DNA of 64,000 bases from Streptomyces flavotricini (lineage in GTDB: Bacteria; Actinomycetota; Actinomycetes; Streptomycetales; Streptomycetaceae). A program made the translations under genes and the position numbers. Each line of letters starts with the position of its first letter. Position 1 is the stretch's first letter. The DNA is taken from the NCBI RefSeq assembly GCF_020639365.1, contig NZ_JAINUL010000001.1, positions 589,323-653,322 of the forward strand, read 5' to 3'. Below are positions 44,752 through 53,951 of this stretch, piece after piece. The notes under the pieces are model-generated. The model had not been told where the DNA came from. It ran no database searches and saw only the letters and a program-made list of their open reading frames with translations.

Positions 44752-45363
44752 TCAGTCGGCCCATACGTCCCACCACTGCTGTGACTGGAAGTTCTTCTGC
44801 CACAGCTGGATGCGGGCGCCGTTCCCCAGGACGTTCGCGTCCCGGTCCATGACGATGTTTCCGCCGCCGTAGAAGCGGGCGTTGTAGATCGCCCGGTCGC
44901 CCGACGGGTGGGACCAGCTCTGCTGCGGTGTGCTGTTGCAGTCCCAGATCTGCACCTTGGTGCCGTTGCTGCCGGCCCCGTCGAGGTCCGCGTCCAGGCA
45001 CTTGCCGGGGAACCGGTAGCTCTCGAGCGCACCGTTGTTCCAGAGGTACCAGCGCTGCTGGGTGGTGCCGTTGCACTGCCAGACCTGGACGACCGTGCCG
45101 TTGCCGCCGCCGTTGGCGTCGACGTCCAGGCACTGGGTGGTGGGCCGTTTGGCGAAGTCGTTGGTGATCCGGACGGGCTGGTTCAGCAATCGCCGCGGCG
45201 CCGCGGCGCTCACTCCCTGCGGCTGCGCGCTCCAGTACACGGGGCGGGGCGCCGACTGGGCCCGGGCGGCGCTTCCTTCGGCGGCGCCGGCACCGGAAGC
45301 GGCGGCCAGTACGGTGGCGGAGGCGACGGCGGTGACCGCGGTCCATCGTGTGATGCGGGGCAT
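44752..45363 (-). CDS. secreted ricin-type beta-trefoil lectin
   Basis: 203 aa. Signal peptide (RWTAVTAVASATVLAAASGA, cut after GAGA). The mature part is a ricin B-type trefoil with three QxW repeats: QQRWYLW, QQSWSH and QQWWDV, preceded by CLDVDANGGGNGTVVQVWQC and CLDADLDGAGSNGTKVQIWD. It probably binds polysaccharide outside the cell; no catalytic domain is attached. GCAGGAGAGG precedes ATG 45363. Confidence 0.9.
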   Translation of the reverse strand: MPRITRWTAVTAVASATVLAAASGAGAAEGSAARAQSAPRPVYWSAQPQGVSAAAPRRLLNQPVRITNDFAKRPTTQCLDVDANGGGNGTVVQVWQCNGTTQQRWYLWNNGALESYRFPGKCLDADLDGAGSNGTKVQIWDCNSTPQQSWSHPSGDRAIYNARFYGGGNIVMDRDANVLGNGARIQLWQKNFQSQQWWDVWAD

Positions 45364-45527
45364 GACCTCTCCTGCCTCTTCGGGGCGTGCGTGGGCCGTG
45401 CGGCGGCACGGCGAAGAGGCACCGGTGGCGTGCTTGCCGGTGCGCGGCCGTACCGGAACACAGCTGAACACGGCCCGGCGCGGTCGCGTCAGAGCGCCGA
45501 TCCGGCCACGACTCGGGTGCCGGCGGA

Positions 45528-46565
45528 TCAGGACGTGTCGTGAGCCGGGGTGTTGCGGGGAACGCGCAGGATCTGGTCGAAGTGGCCGGGCCCCGAGGCC
45601 GGGACGACCTCGGGAGCGGCGCGGTAGCGCAGCGTGCCGGTCTGCCAGGCGTGGTAGCCGGCCATCCACGCGGTCATGATCCCGACGTAGGTGTCCACGG
45701 CAGCCCGTTCGCGGCGGCGCAGGCCGAGCTGCTCGCACAGCGCGGGCACCTGTCCGGCGAGCTCCCGGAACCTCCGCACGAGCCGGTTCACGCGGTGACC
45801 GGCGGCCGCGACGGCCTCGTCGCGGTCGAGGTGCCGGGTGTGTTCGAGGACGAGGACCAGGTTGTCGACATCGCCGCGGGCCTCCTCCTTCTCCAGGGAG
45901 TACACGTCGTTGCACATCAGGGTGACGTCGACGGCCGCCTGGCGCATGATGCGCAGCTGGGGTGCGTGGAAGGCGACCGCGGGGACGGTGATGCCGGCGG
46001 CCCGTTCACCGAGGGACAGGGGCAGGTCGGTGGCCGCGATGCCGCGGCGGACCTGGAGGTAGGTCGTCATGTCGGCGGGGGCTCCGCGCAGGCGCCCTAT
46101 CGCTTCGTGTGCGTGGGCGGCGAAGTAGTACTCCCATTCGTGTGCGGTCCGGGCGGTCCAGCCGGGGTGGGCACCGCGCCTGCCGCGGGCCCGGATGTCG
46201 GCGAACGCCGCCGTGCACGGGTCGCCCCCGGCGGGCGGGGCGGCGCCGTGCGCGATGTCGATCAACTGCCGGCAGACGCGGGCGGTCCGGGCCGGGTCCA
46301 GGCCGAGGGGGCCGTCGAACTGGTCGTCGAAGACGAAGAAGAAGCCCATCGCGTCCGCGCACAGGTCCAGGGCGGGGCCGCCGGCATGGGGGAATCCGAG
46401 GGCGGCCAGGCGCGGCATGTCCCAGGAGGCGTACCAGGCGGCGGAACGGTCGTCCGAGACCAGGCCGAGCCGACGGACCCACTCCAGGTTGCGCCGCCGG
46501 ACCTCGTCCAGCCCCGGGCCGATCGCCGCCGCGGCGGGGAGTTCGAAGTCGATGTCCTGTGGCAC
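45528..46565 (-). CDS. class I terpene cyclase (sesquiterpene synthase type)
   Basis: 345 aa from GTG 46565, where homologous proteins usually begin (PQDIDFELP); ATG 46595 would add ten residues. The Mg-binding motif is D80-D81-Q-F-D84 and the NSE triad N219/S223/E227 lies in [10 protein letters not shown]. The C-terminal RY pair is present (GTLRYRA). It should cyclise farnesyl (or geranyl) diphosphate in the cytosol. No P450, prenyl transferase or other terpene gene is adjacent, so it is an orphan. The product cannot be predicted from the motifs. Confidence 0.88.
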   Translation of the reverse strand: MPQDIDFELPAAAAIGPGLDEVRRRNLEWVRRLGLVSDDRSAAWYASWDMPRLAALGFPHAGGPALDLCADAMGFFFVFDDQFDGPLGLDPARTARVCRQLIDIAHGAAPPAGGDPCTAAFADIRARGRRGAHPGWTARTAHEWEYYFAAHAHEAIGRLRGAPADMTTYLQVRRGIAATDLPLSLGERAAGITVPAVAFHAPQLRIMRQAAVDVTLMCNDVYSLEKEEARGDVDNLVLVLEHTRHLDRDEAVAAAGHRVNRLVRRFRELAGQVPALCEQLGLRRRERAAVDTYVGIMTAWMAGYHAWQTGTLRYRAAPEVVPASGPGHFDQILRVPRNTPAHDTS

Positions 46566-46816
46566 GGGTCCCCCCGGTGTCGTGGGAAGCAGCATGGTCC
46601 GGCTCGTGGCGCGCCTCGCGAGGGAAAGGATTCTGCGGACAGGTGCTCGAAGACCTGCGGCTCCCGCACACCCTGCCCGGGCGGCCCGGATCCGGACAGG
46701 GAGCGCGGGGGGCGGCCCGACGCATTCGCGCACGCTCGGCCGCAACCGCACGCTTCCCGCACACGCCGCGGGCGCGGCCCCACCGCCCCCGTCCGAGCCA
46801 CGGCTCCGGGGCCCTT

Positions 46817-47803
46817 TCAGTTCGCGGCGGCCGGCGAGGAGCCGCCGGGGACCAGGAGGCGGGGTTCGCCCGTGCCGTCCGCCGGGACCGACCAGATGTC
46901 GCTGTCACGTCCGTCGCGTCCGGGGAGGGCGTAGCCGATGGTCCCGTCGTCCAGCCAGGCCGCCTGGTCGTCGACGCTCCGCGTCTCCGCGAGCGGGTGT
47001 TCCCGCATGTCCGCCAGGTCCAGGACGTACAGCCGCCAAGGGGCGGCGGGGTCGTCGGAGACCTTCTTCTTGAAGGCGATGCGGGTGTCGTCCGGTGAGA
47101 GGGACGGGCATTCGACGTTCTCGCGCAGGGCCTTCGCCGACCAGTCGTGCAGGTTGCCCTCGACGAGGTGGGTGCGGCCCTTGGTCGACACCGTCGCGTA
47201 GAAGCGGTTGTCGTCCCGCGCGAAGGTGACTCCCCAGTAGTTGACGTCGGGCGCGTGGTAGCGGGTCCCGTCGATGGTGAGCGGGATCTCCTCCATCGAT
47301 TTGATCAGATAGCCGGTGCGCAGGTCGAGGAGGGAGGTACGGGTGGAGAAGGCGCTCGTGGCGTAGGAGTCGCCGGTCGCGAAGGCCGTCCAGGACACTA
47401 CGTTCCCCGAGGCCGAGACGCGGGCCCTGTTGGGGATGCCGGGTACGGTCACGCGCTGGACCTCGCGCAGCCGCCGGTCCAGTACGAGGGCCTGGGTGCG
47501 GGCCGGGATGCCCGGCAGCTTGCGCAGGCACAGGGCGCGCTCCCCCGCGGCGTAGAAGCGTTCGCAGGCGGGGCCTCCGGTGGCGGGCGGGCCGCCGGTG
47601 CCACCGCGGCGGGCGATCCGTCCGGTGGCGGAGTCCCGGTAGTAGAGCCCGGGTTCGGCCAGGCTGAACGATCCGTCCGCGGCGGTGGTCGGCAGATCGC
47701 GGTGCCGGGCGTGCAGTACGTAGCCCAGGGAGCCGCCCCCGAGCAGCAGGACGGCGAGCACGACGAGGGCGAGCCGGCGGAGCTGTGGCGGGCGGGGGTT
47801 CAC
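46817..47803 (-). CDS. membrane-anchored TolB-like beta-propeller protein
   Basis: 328 aa. One N-terminal membrane segment ([20 protein letters not shown]) tethers an outward propeller domain. Blade-like units include [53 protein letters not shown] and [16 protein letters not shown], ending with the TolB-type [17 protein letters not shown]. The GTG start overlaps the MFS stop (GTGA). Third gene of an operon with a metallophosphatase and an MFS protein. Confidence 0.83.
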   Translation of the reverse strand: MNPRPPQLRRLALVVLAVLLLGGGSLGYVLHARHRDLPTTAADGSFSLAEPGLYYRDSATGRIARRGGTGGPPATGGPACERFYAAGERALCLRKLPGIPARTQALVLDRRLREVQRVTVPGIPNRARVSASGNVVSWTAFATGDSYATSAFSTRTSLLDLRTGYLIKSMEEIPLTIDGTRYHAPDVNYWGVTFARDDNRFYATVSTKGRTHLVEGNLHDWSAKALRENVECPSLSPDDTRIAFKKKVSDDPAAPWRLYVLDLADMREHPLAETRSVDDQAAWLDDGTIGYALPGRDGRDSDIWSVPADGTGEPRLLVPGGSSPAAAN

Positions 47804-49074
47804 GGTGCCTCCGGGGTGTCGCGGGCGGGGGCCGGGGCGGGGAGAGGTGTGGGGGTGGGGGTGGGGGTGGGCAGAATGCGCCAGGCGGCCGTGAGGGCCG
47901 CGGCCAGGGCGAGGGCCGCCGTCCACAGGGCGGGCCCCTGCCCCCAGAACGTCCAGGCGGCCCCGAAGCCCGCGGCGCCCAGCAGCCGGGCCAGTGCCTG
48001 GCCGGTCTGGAGCACCGCGAGCCCGCCGGCGCGGCGGTGCGCGGGCAGTACGGGCCCGGCCAGGGCCATCAGGACCCCGTCGGTCGAGGCGTAGAAGACG
48101 GCGAGGAGTGCCAGCACCGCGGCCACGGTCGGCCAGGCCACGGGGAGCAACAGGACGGCGTACGCGCCGAGCAGCGCGGCGTGTCCGGCCAGGAACGGCA
48201 GCCCGCGCCCGACGCGGTCGGCGATCCGGCCGGCCGGGACGGCGAGGAGCAGGTATCCGGCGGCGGCGCCGAGCGGCAGCAGCGGGAACAGGGCGGGCGG
48301 CAGGTCGAGGCCGCGCTGCAGGAGCAGGTAGAGGAAGGAGTCGCCGATGGTGGCGGCCCCGAGCAGGGAAGCCGCGTAGAGGATGCGGCGGAAGGCGGGG
48401 TCACGAAGTGCCGTGTGCTGGAGGGGTGTTCGCCGGACCGGGGGCGCGGGGGCGCCGGCGGGGACGTACAGCACGAGCAGGAGCACGCCGAGCAGGCCCG
48501 TGCAGAAGCTGACGGCGAACACCGCGTCGTAGGCGTCGGCGGTCGCCCACAGCACGGCGAAGGCGGCGAGCGGGCCCAGCAGGGCGCCGGTGGTGTCCAT
48601 GGCCCGGTGCACACCGAACGCCCGGCCCAGCGTCTCCGGCGGTCCGCTGAGCGAGATCAGCGCGTCGCGCGGGGCGGTGCGCACCCCCTTGCCGAGCCGG
48701 TCGGCGGCGAGCGAGCCGGCGATCCCCGCGGTGGTGCCGCCGGCGAGGAGCAGCCCGAGCCGGGAGAGGGCGGAGAGCAGGTAGCCCGCGGAGGCGACCC
48801 TCTTGTGGTGGCCGCCGCGGTCGGCGAGGCGGCCGCCGAGGAGCCGCACGAGGGCGGTGGCTCCATTGAACATGCCGTCGAGGAAGCCGAACTGGAGCGG
48901 TGAGAGGCCGAGGCCCAGGACGAGGTAGAGCGGCAGGACAGCCGTGACCATCTCGGAGGAGACGTCGGTGACGAGGCTGACCGCGCCCAGCGCGATGACG
49001 GTGGCGGGGACGCGCCGCCGGGCCCCGAGGGGGCGGGGCGGCGCGTCCGGGCGGCCGGTGCTGGCCAGGTACAT
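47800..49074 (-). CDS. MFS transporter
   Basis: 424 aa, ~12 membrane segments. The start resembles bacterial MFS_1 efflux-like proteins (LVTDVSSEMVTAVLPLYLVL, GRLADRGGHHKRVASAGYLL) with the charged loop 2-3 motif. A Pro/Thr repeat occurs at the end (PTPTPTPTPLPAPAPARDTP). ATG 49074 shares one base with the stop of the metallophosphatase gene (TGATG). Substrate unknown; the pairing with an exported phosphatase may point to uptake or release of a sugar or nucleoside. Confidence 0.85.
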   Translation of the reverse strand: MYLASTGRPDAPPRPLGARRRVPATVIALGAVSLVTDVSSEMVTAVLPLYLVLGLGLSPLQFGFLDGMFNGATALVRLLGGRLADRGGHHKRVASAGYLLSALSRLGLLLAGGTTAGIAGSLAADRLGKGVRTAPRDALISLSGPPETLGRAFGVHRAMDTTGALLGPLAAFAVLWATADAYDAVFAVSFCTGLLGVLLLVLYVPAGAPAPPVRRTPLQHTALRDPAFRRILYAASLLGAATIGDSFLYLLLQRGLDLPPALFPLLPLGAAAGYLLLAVPAGRIADRVGRGLPFLAGHAALLGAYAVLLLPVAWPTVAAVLALLAVFYASTDGVLMALAGPVLPAHRRAGGLAVLQTGQALARLLGAAGFGAAWTFWGQGPALWTAALALAAALTAAWRILPTPTPTPTPLPAPAPARDTPEAP

Positions 49075-50423
49075 CAGTGGCAGCTGTACTTCGGGCTGGT
49101 GTCCTTGACCCCGTCGGCGGCGACGTAGGTCCAGCTGTAGCCCGAGTCCGTGAAGTCGAGCTTCAGGACCCCGTACTGGCCGCTGATGCGCTTCTGGCTG
49201 TTGGGCTGCACCTGCTCGATCGGGTAGGGCTCGGCGCCGCCCATGCCGCCGACGATCTCCACGATCCCGTCGGCGGCCGCCTTGCCGTCGGGGTTCTGCG
49301 GGGCGAACCGCTCGTAGTGGTGGTCGTGTCCGTTCAGGACCAGGTCGGCCTTGGCGGCGTAGAGGATCTTCCAGACGGGCTTGGAGACGGGGTCGTTGCC
49401 GTGTCCGCCGGAGGAGTACAGCGGGTGGTGCCAGTAGGCGGCGACGCACTGCTTGCCGTTGGCGGCGAGGTCGGCCTTGAGCCAGTCGATCTGGGCGGCC
49501 TGGTCGAAGGCGTTGGAGTCGAGGGCGATGAAGTGCCAGTTGCCCTCGTCGAAGCTGTAGTAGCTCTTGCCCTGCGGGTAGGCGATGTTCCCGAAGTACG
49601 CCTTGTATCCGGCGAGGGAGCCGGCCGGGTCGTACGTCTCGTGGTTGCCGGGTACGGGGTGGGTCTTGGCCTTGAAGGTGCCCCAGCTCTTGTCGTAGTA
49701 GGCGCGGAAGTCGGCGATCCGGGCGTCGTCGTACTGGTTGTCGCCCATCGTCAGGTAGAACTTCGGGTCGATCTGCCGGGCCAGGGCGGCGGTCTTCGGG
49801 TGGGCGCAGCCGCTGTCGGAGGCCGTGCACTGGGCGGCGATGTCGCCGGCCGCGACGACCGTGAAGGCGCCGCCGCCGGGGGGCGGGCCGTCGTCCACGG
49901 TGCCGTACACCTCGGCCTCGAAGAGGGAGTAGCCGTACGCCGTGCCGCGCGCGGTGCCGTACACGCGCAGGTACCTGCCCTTGCCGGAGAGGCCGGTGAG
50001 GTCGTCGGTGCCGCCGTTGCCGGCCTTCTCCTCGGCGATCCTGGTCCAGGTCGCGCCGTCGGTGGAGACCTCGACGCGGTAGGCCTTGGCGTAGGCGGAC
50101 TCCCAGGTCAGCTTGACCCGGGAGACGGTGGCGCCGGCCCCGAGGTCGACGCGGATCCATTGCGGGTCCTTGCCCTCGACGCTGGCCCAGCGGGTCGAGG
50201 CGGCGCCGTCGAAGGCGTTGGCGGCGCCGAGGGAGGAGCTCTCCGTGGAGGAGGCGGTGGCGGGCTTGCCGCGCGAGATGAGCGGGTCGGCGGCGGCCCC
50301 GGCCCGGCCGGGCCAGGCGAGGAGGAGCCCGGCGACGAGCGCGAGCACGGCGGTCACGACGAGGAGGGCGGGCCGAAGCCGTCGGCCCGATGCGGGTGGT
50401 GGGGTGGAGGCGTACAGGTGCAT
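49074..50423 (-). CDS. secreted metallophosphoesterase with F5/8 type C domain
   Basis: 449 aa. Signal peptide or anchor (LRPALLVVTAVLALVAGLLL). A CBM32/discoidin domain spans residues ~55-175 (ATASSTESSSLGAANAFDGA, STRWASVEGKDPQWIRVDLG). A calcineurin-like phosphatase follows with AAGDIA, TMGDNQYDD, PVPGNHETYD, YWHHPLYSSGGHG and VLNGHDHHYERFAP. It is an extracellular hydrolase likely recruited to carbohydrate. AAGGAG precedes ATG 50423. First gene of a three-gene operon, with a 15-bp inverted repeat upstream. Confidence 0.9.
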   Translation of the reverse strand: MHLYASTPPPASGRRLRPALLVVTAVLALVAGLLLAWPGRAGAAADPLISRGKPATASSTESSSLGAANAFDGAASTRWASVEGKDPQWIRVDLGAGATVSRVKLTWESAYAKAYRVEVSTDGATWTRIAEEKAGNGGTDDLTGLSGKGRYLRVYGTARGTAYGYSLFEAEVYGTVDDGPPPGGGAFTVVAAGDIAAQCTASDSGCAHPKTAALARQIDPKFYLTMGDNQYDDARIADFRAYYDKSWGTFKAKTHPVPGNHETYDPAGSLAGYKAYFGNIAYPQGKSYYSFDEGNWHFIALDSNAFDQAAQIDWLKADLAANGKQCVAAYWHHPLYSSGGHGNDPVSKPVWKILYAAKADLVLNGHDHHYERFAPQNPDGKAAADGIVEIVGGMGGAEPYPIEQVQPNSQKRISGQYGVLKLDFTDSGYSWTYVAADGVKDTSPKYSCH

Positions 50424-50602
50424 GCCTGACTCCTTGGCCTGGGAACGGCGAGAGCTGGACACCGGTGCGGAGAGCGCCGCCCCCCGGGCCGTGGGGACGA
50501 GCAGGGGACAGCGTCACGGCGGCCGGGTCAGAGCTCTCGCTGAGCGCGTCATGCCCGTGGCATCGGGCACCGCGCCAAGCCGCCGTCGGGGAGCGTAGCG
50601 GA

Positions 50603-50617
50603 TAGGAAAGTTTCCTA
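50603..50617. promoter_or_regulatory. inverted repeat TAGGAAA-G-TTTCCTA, probable operator
   Basis: A perfect 7-bp inverted repeat around one base in an AT-rich island, 180 bases upstream of the metallophosphatase start. The rest of the 50424-50724 gap shows no gene. Similar A/T-cored repeats precede secreted glycosidase genes in Streptomyces and are thought to be ROK-family sites; that identification is from memory. Confidence 0.6.
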
Positions 50618-50724
50618 CCAGTGCTTCAACACGCCGGTCTGCAGGGACGGTTGGCCGGGCGGTGTCCCACCGCGATGCGGGGCGGGCACGCGGGCCAGGC
50701 AGGTCCTGCACAGGCCAGGCCCGC

Positions 50725-51387
50725 TCACGCCAGGCCCGCTCCGATGGCGAGGCGCACGGCGTCGGCCCGGTTGCGGATGTCCGCCTTGGCGAACAGGTTG
50801 TTGTTGTGGGTCTTGACGGTGGCCTCGCTGATGAAGAGCCGTTCGGCGATGGCCCTGTTCGGAAGGCCCTGGCCGATGAGGGTGAGGACTTCCCGCTCGC
50901 GCAGCGTGAGGTCCTGCGGCAGGGACGCCGGCTCGGGCCGGTGCGGGTGGACGGCGGCCAGGAGGCGGTCCTGGACCTCGCGGTCGAGCACCGACTGTCC
51001 GGCGGCCGCGGCCCGGATCGCCCGCGCGACGTCCTCGCGGCCCGCGTTCTTCGTGAGGTGGCCGCGGGCTCCCGCGCCCAGGGCGCCCAGGATCGAATCG
51101 TCGTCGGCGAAGGTGGTCAGGACGGCCACCGCCACACCGGGGTGTTCCGCGCTCAGGCGCCGGGTGGCCTCGGTTCCGTCCGTGCCGGGCATCCGCAGGT
51201 CCATGAGCACGACGTCCACCGGCCCCGCGACGACGGCCGCCAGGACCTCGTACCCGTCCGTCGCGGTGGCGACGACGTCGATGTCCCGGAACAACGAGAG
51301 GACGGTGGCGAGCGGTTCCCGCACCGCGGCCTGGTCGTCGGCGACGATCACCTTGACCGGCCGGGTGGCGTCCGTGGGTCCGCTCAT
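50725..51387 (-). CDS. NarL/FixJ-family response regulator
   Basis: 220 aa. The receiver has ADDQ near the start, phospho-acceptor D63 (VVLMDLRMPGTDG) and K113 (GHLTKNAG). The LuxR HTH is LTLREREVLTLIGQGLPNRA with ISEATVKTHNNNLFAK. ATG 51387 overlaps the kinase stop (ATGA). It works with the adjacent kinase; targets unknown. Confidence 0.92.
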   Translation of the reverse strand: MSGPTDATRPVKVIVADDQAAVREPLATVLSLFRDIDVVATATDGYEVLAAVVAGPVDVVLMDLRMPGTDGTEATRRLSAEHPGVAVAVLTTFADDDSILGALGAGARGHLTKNAGREDVARAIRAAAAGQSVLDREVQDRLLAAVHPHRPEPASLPQDLTLREREVLTLIGQGLPNRAIAERLFISEATVKTHNNNLFAKADIRNRADAVRLAIGAGLA

Positions 51388-52223
51388 CGCGGGATCACCG
51401 CTTCCACCTGCCAGCCCCCCGAGTCCGGCCCCGTGGTGACGGGCCCGGTGGTGACGGTGCCACCGAGCAGGGCAATGCGTTCGCGCATTCCGATCAGTCC
51501 CATTCCGCTTCCGGTGGCCACGGTCACCGGCAATGTCGCGGGCTTGTTGCGGACGCTCAGCACGGTCGCCTCTTCGGCGAAGGTCAGCCTGACGCCGACC
51601 TCGCCGCCGGGGGCGTGCCGGGTGGCATTGGTCAGCGCCTCCTGGGCGATCCGCAGCAGGCACTGCGTCGACCGCGCCGGCAGCTCGCGGACGTCTCCGA
51701 CCACGGTGAGGGCATCGTGGTGGCCCGACGATTCGAGCATCGCGGTCAGGCTCTCGCGCAGCGGCAGACCGTCTTCGCGCAGCGCGTGCACGGTCCACTG
51801 CGCCTGCCGGAGGCTCTCCCTGACCAGGCTGTGCGCTTGGCCGTTGGCCTCCCGGATCCCGGCCAGGTCTCCGGTGTCGATCAGCGCGTCGACCAGTTCC
51901 CCTTGCATGTCGATCCCGGCGAGCGAGTGGGCGAGTACGTCGTGGACGTCCCGGGCGATCCGGGTGCGCTCCGCCAGCACCGCCGTGCGGGCTTCGGCCC
52001 TCGCGGCCTTCTCGGCGGACTCGGCCGCCGCGATCGCCGCCCGCGTGGCCTGGGCCCGGCTTCGCCCGGCCATGCCGCCCAGCACGGCGGCGCCGGTCGC
52101 GAGGCCGGCGACGGTCGTCGCGTACCGGCCCGGCTCGGCTTGGACGTACAGCACGCCACCGCACAGGAGGCTGCAGGACACGGCGAGGACCAGGGCCGGT
52201 CTGGTGTCCAGGCGGGACCGCAC
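51384..52223 (-). CDS. NarL-type sensor histidine kinase, N-terminus possibly lost
   Basis: 279 aa from GTG 52223. Only two short hydrophobic segments remain at the N-terminus (ALVLAVSCSLLCGGVLY and VAGLATGAAVLGGMAG). The HisKA_3 box is TRIARDVHDVLAHSLAG (H94) and the ATPase has EALTNATRHAPGGEV and GMGLIGMRERIALLGG. The start lies inside a different reading frame of the small membrane gene at 52224-52491, which has no stop of its own. That suggests an indel or deletion joined the two. The catalytic part looks intact. Confidence 0.83.
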   Translation of the reverse strand: MRSRLDTRPALVLAVSCSLLCGGVLYVQAEPGRYATTVAGLATGAAVLGGMAGRSRAQATRAAIAAAESAEKAARAEARTAVLAERTRIARDVHDVLAHSLAGIDMQGELVDALIDTGDLAGIREANGQAHSLVRESLRQAQWTVHALREDGLPLRESLTAMLESSGHHDALTVVGDVRELPARSTQCLLRIAQEALTNATRHAPGGEVGVRLTFAEEATVLSVRNKPATLPVTVATGSGMGLIGMRERIALLGGTVTTGPVTTGPDSGGWQVEAVIPR

Positions 52224-52491
52224 CGGCCTTGATCAGGACCTGCCCGTCCGCGCGCCGCATCCGGGTGAAGACGCCGCCGGCGACGCCGAGCGCCGCGCCG
52301 ACGGCCATGAGGGTGCCGATCAGGACGAGGTCGTTGCCGCCCGTGGGAACGGTGTCGAGGTAGTTGAAGCCCACGAACGTCACGATCCCGAGCGGCAGCA
52401 GGTAGGACTTCGGGGTCAGCGGGCCTTCGCGCAGCTGCCGGAAGACGATCAGGACGAGGGCGATGTCGGTGATCCATGTGGTCGTGTTCAT
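52224..52491 (-). pseudogene. small membrane protein (DUF1453-like) lacking its own stop
   Basis: ATG 52491 opens a frame with three to four hydrophobic segments (ITDIALVLIVFRQLREGPLT, SYLLPLGIVTFVGFNYL, LVLIGTLMAVGAALGVAGG) and VFTRMRRADGQVLIKAG, in the style of DUF1453/CcdC-like membrane proteins often found beside such kinases. After about 52220 the same frame runs antisense-like through the kinase with no stop and improbable composition. Its true C-terminus (usually one more membrane segment) is missing. Either a deletion or a frameshift is likely. Confidence 0.55.
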
Positions 52492-52717
52492 GCGCTCATG
52501 CCTGCTGAGAGAAGGCGCCCGGCGCCTGGACCCTCGGGTGGAGACAGGGGTGGAGATCCGCGCGCGAGAAGGTGGGCGGGCTCGGCCCGTGGTTCGATGG
52601 CGGCGTGGAGATCATCTCTGAGCCCCTCCTGACCCGGGGGCCCGGCCGGCCGGGCGGGCTGTTCGGCCGTCTCCGCGACGCGGGGCGCGGATGCGGGGCG
52701 CGAGCGCGGAGCGGGGG

Positions 52718-53944
52718 ATGAGCGGTCTCCCCCTGTCCGCGAGGATCCGGCCGTCGCGCCGCGCACGGCTGCACGGTCTGCTGCCTCCGGTCGTCGCGTG
52801 GCTGGTGGCCGACCTCGTCACCTGGACGGTCGCGAAGGCTTCCGTCGCGGGCGACGGATCCGAGGTGGCGTTCTGGTCCACTGCCGGTCGGCGCCGCTGG
52901 GACTCCGAGCACTATCTGTCCATCGCCAAGACCGGCTACGAGATGTTCCGGTGCCGGGATCGCTACGCGGACTTTCCCGATGTCATGTGCGGAAATGTCG
53001 CCTGGTTCCCCGGATACCCGATGTCGGTCCGCGCGGTTTCCGCCGCCGGGCTTTCCTACGAGATCTCGGCGGTCGTCGTCACCGAGGCATGCCTGTTCGG
53101 CAGTTTCGCGGTGTTGTGGTACTTACTCGGCGCCCGGCTCACCTGGGCCACCGGTCTCACCCTCGCCATCGGCACGGTCTTTCCCGGCGGTGTCTACTTC
53201 CACGCGATCTTCCCGATCGCCGCCGGAACCCTGGCGTTGCTCGTCTGCGTCGCCGGCGTGAAACGTGGTTCCTGGGTCATCGCCGCCGCCGGTGGTTTCA
53301 TGGCGGCCGCCAGCCATCTCGTCGGCGCCGTCGCGGTCGGAATGCTGCTGCTGAGCGCGTTCTTCGCATGGCAGCGGGACGGATGGCCGGTGCGCGTCGT
53401 GAAGGCAGCGGCCTCCGCGGCCGTCGCCGGGTGCGGCGTCCTCTGGGCCAAATGGCTGATGTGGCAGGCGACGGGTCGGTGGGACGCGTACGAGATCATC
53501 CAGAAGTCCAGTTACCGGCAAAGCGGCGTACGGCAACCGTTCGACGAGATGAGGAACGCCTACGATTTCCCCTTCAGCGATTGGTACCGGCCCCAGGGGC
53601 CCCTGCCATGGCTCGTGGAACACAGCCTCGACGCGCACAAGACCCAGCTCTGGCTGAATGCGGTCTTCCTGCTGCTGGTGGTGGCGACGGCGGTCGTTCG
53701 GCTCTTCCGGAGACACCGGCTCGGCGCCGAGGAGTGGGCCGCGTTGATCCTGACGGTGGCGATCTTCCTCCTGCCGTTCTTCGCCGGCGCGGAAATGTCG
53801 TGGTACCGCAACCATGCGCAGATGTTCGTCGGGCTCGTACTCGTCAGGTACGCGTCCCGATGGCTCCAAGTTCCGCTGTTGGCACTCTGCTCGGTCCAGT
53901 ACTGCCTTCTGGGTTCGATGTTCTTCGCCGGAGTGCTGGTGTGA
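52718..53944 (+). CDS. PIG-V-like membrane mannosyltransferase
   Basis: 408 aa with ~9-10 membrane segments. RRRWDSEHYLSIAKTGYEMF matches the RWD-x-x-x-Y segment of PIG-V/bacterial mannosyltransferases, where the Asp is catalytic, and CGNVAWFPGYP follows in the first loop. It probably transfers a sugar from a polyprenyl donor to a lipid or cell-wall acceptor outside the membrane. Residue 136 is encoded by TTA (53123-53125), the rare bldA-dependent leucine codon. Third positions are less G/C-rich than in neighbours, suggesting horizontal origin. ATG 52718 follows GGAGCGGGGG. Confidence 0.8.
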   Translation: MSGLPLSARIRPSRRARLHGLLPPVVAWLVADLVTWTVAKASVAGDGSEVAFWSTAGRRRWDSEHYLSIAKTGYEMFRCRDRYADFPDVMCGNVAWFPGYPMSVRAVSAAGLSYEISAVVVTEACLFGSFAVLWYLLGARLTWATGLTLAIGTVFPGGVYFHAIFPIAAGTLALLVCVAGVKRGSWVIAAAGGFMAAASHLVGAVAVGMLLLSAFFAWQRDGWPVRVVKAAASAAVAGCGVLWAKWLMWQATGRWDAYEIIQKSSYRQSGVRQPFDEMRNAYDFPFSDWYRPQGPLPWLVEHSLDAHKTQLWLNAVFLLLVVATAVVRLFRRHRLGAEEWAALILTVAIFLLPFFAGAEMSWYRNHAQMFVGLVLVRYASRWLQVPLLALCSVQYCLLGSMFFAGVLV

Positions 53945-53951
53945 CCACCCG

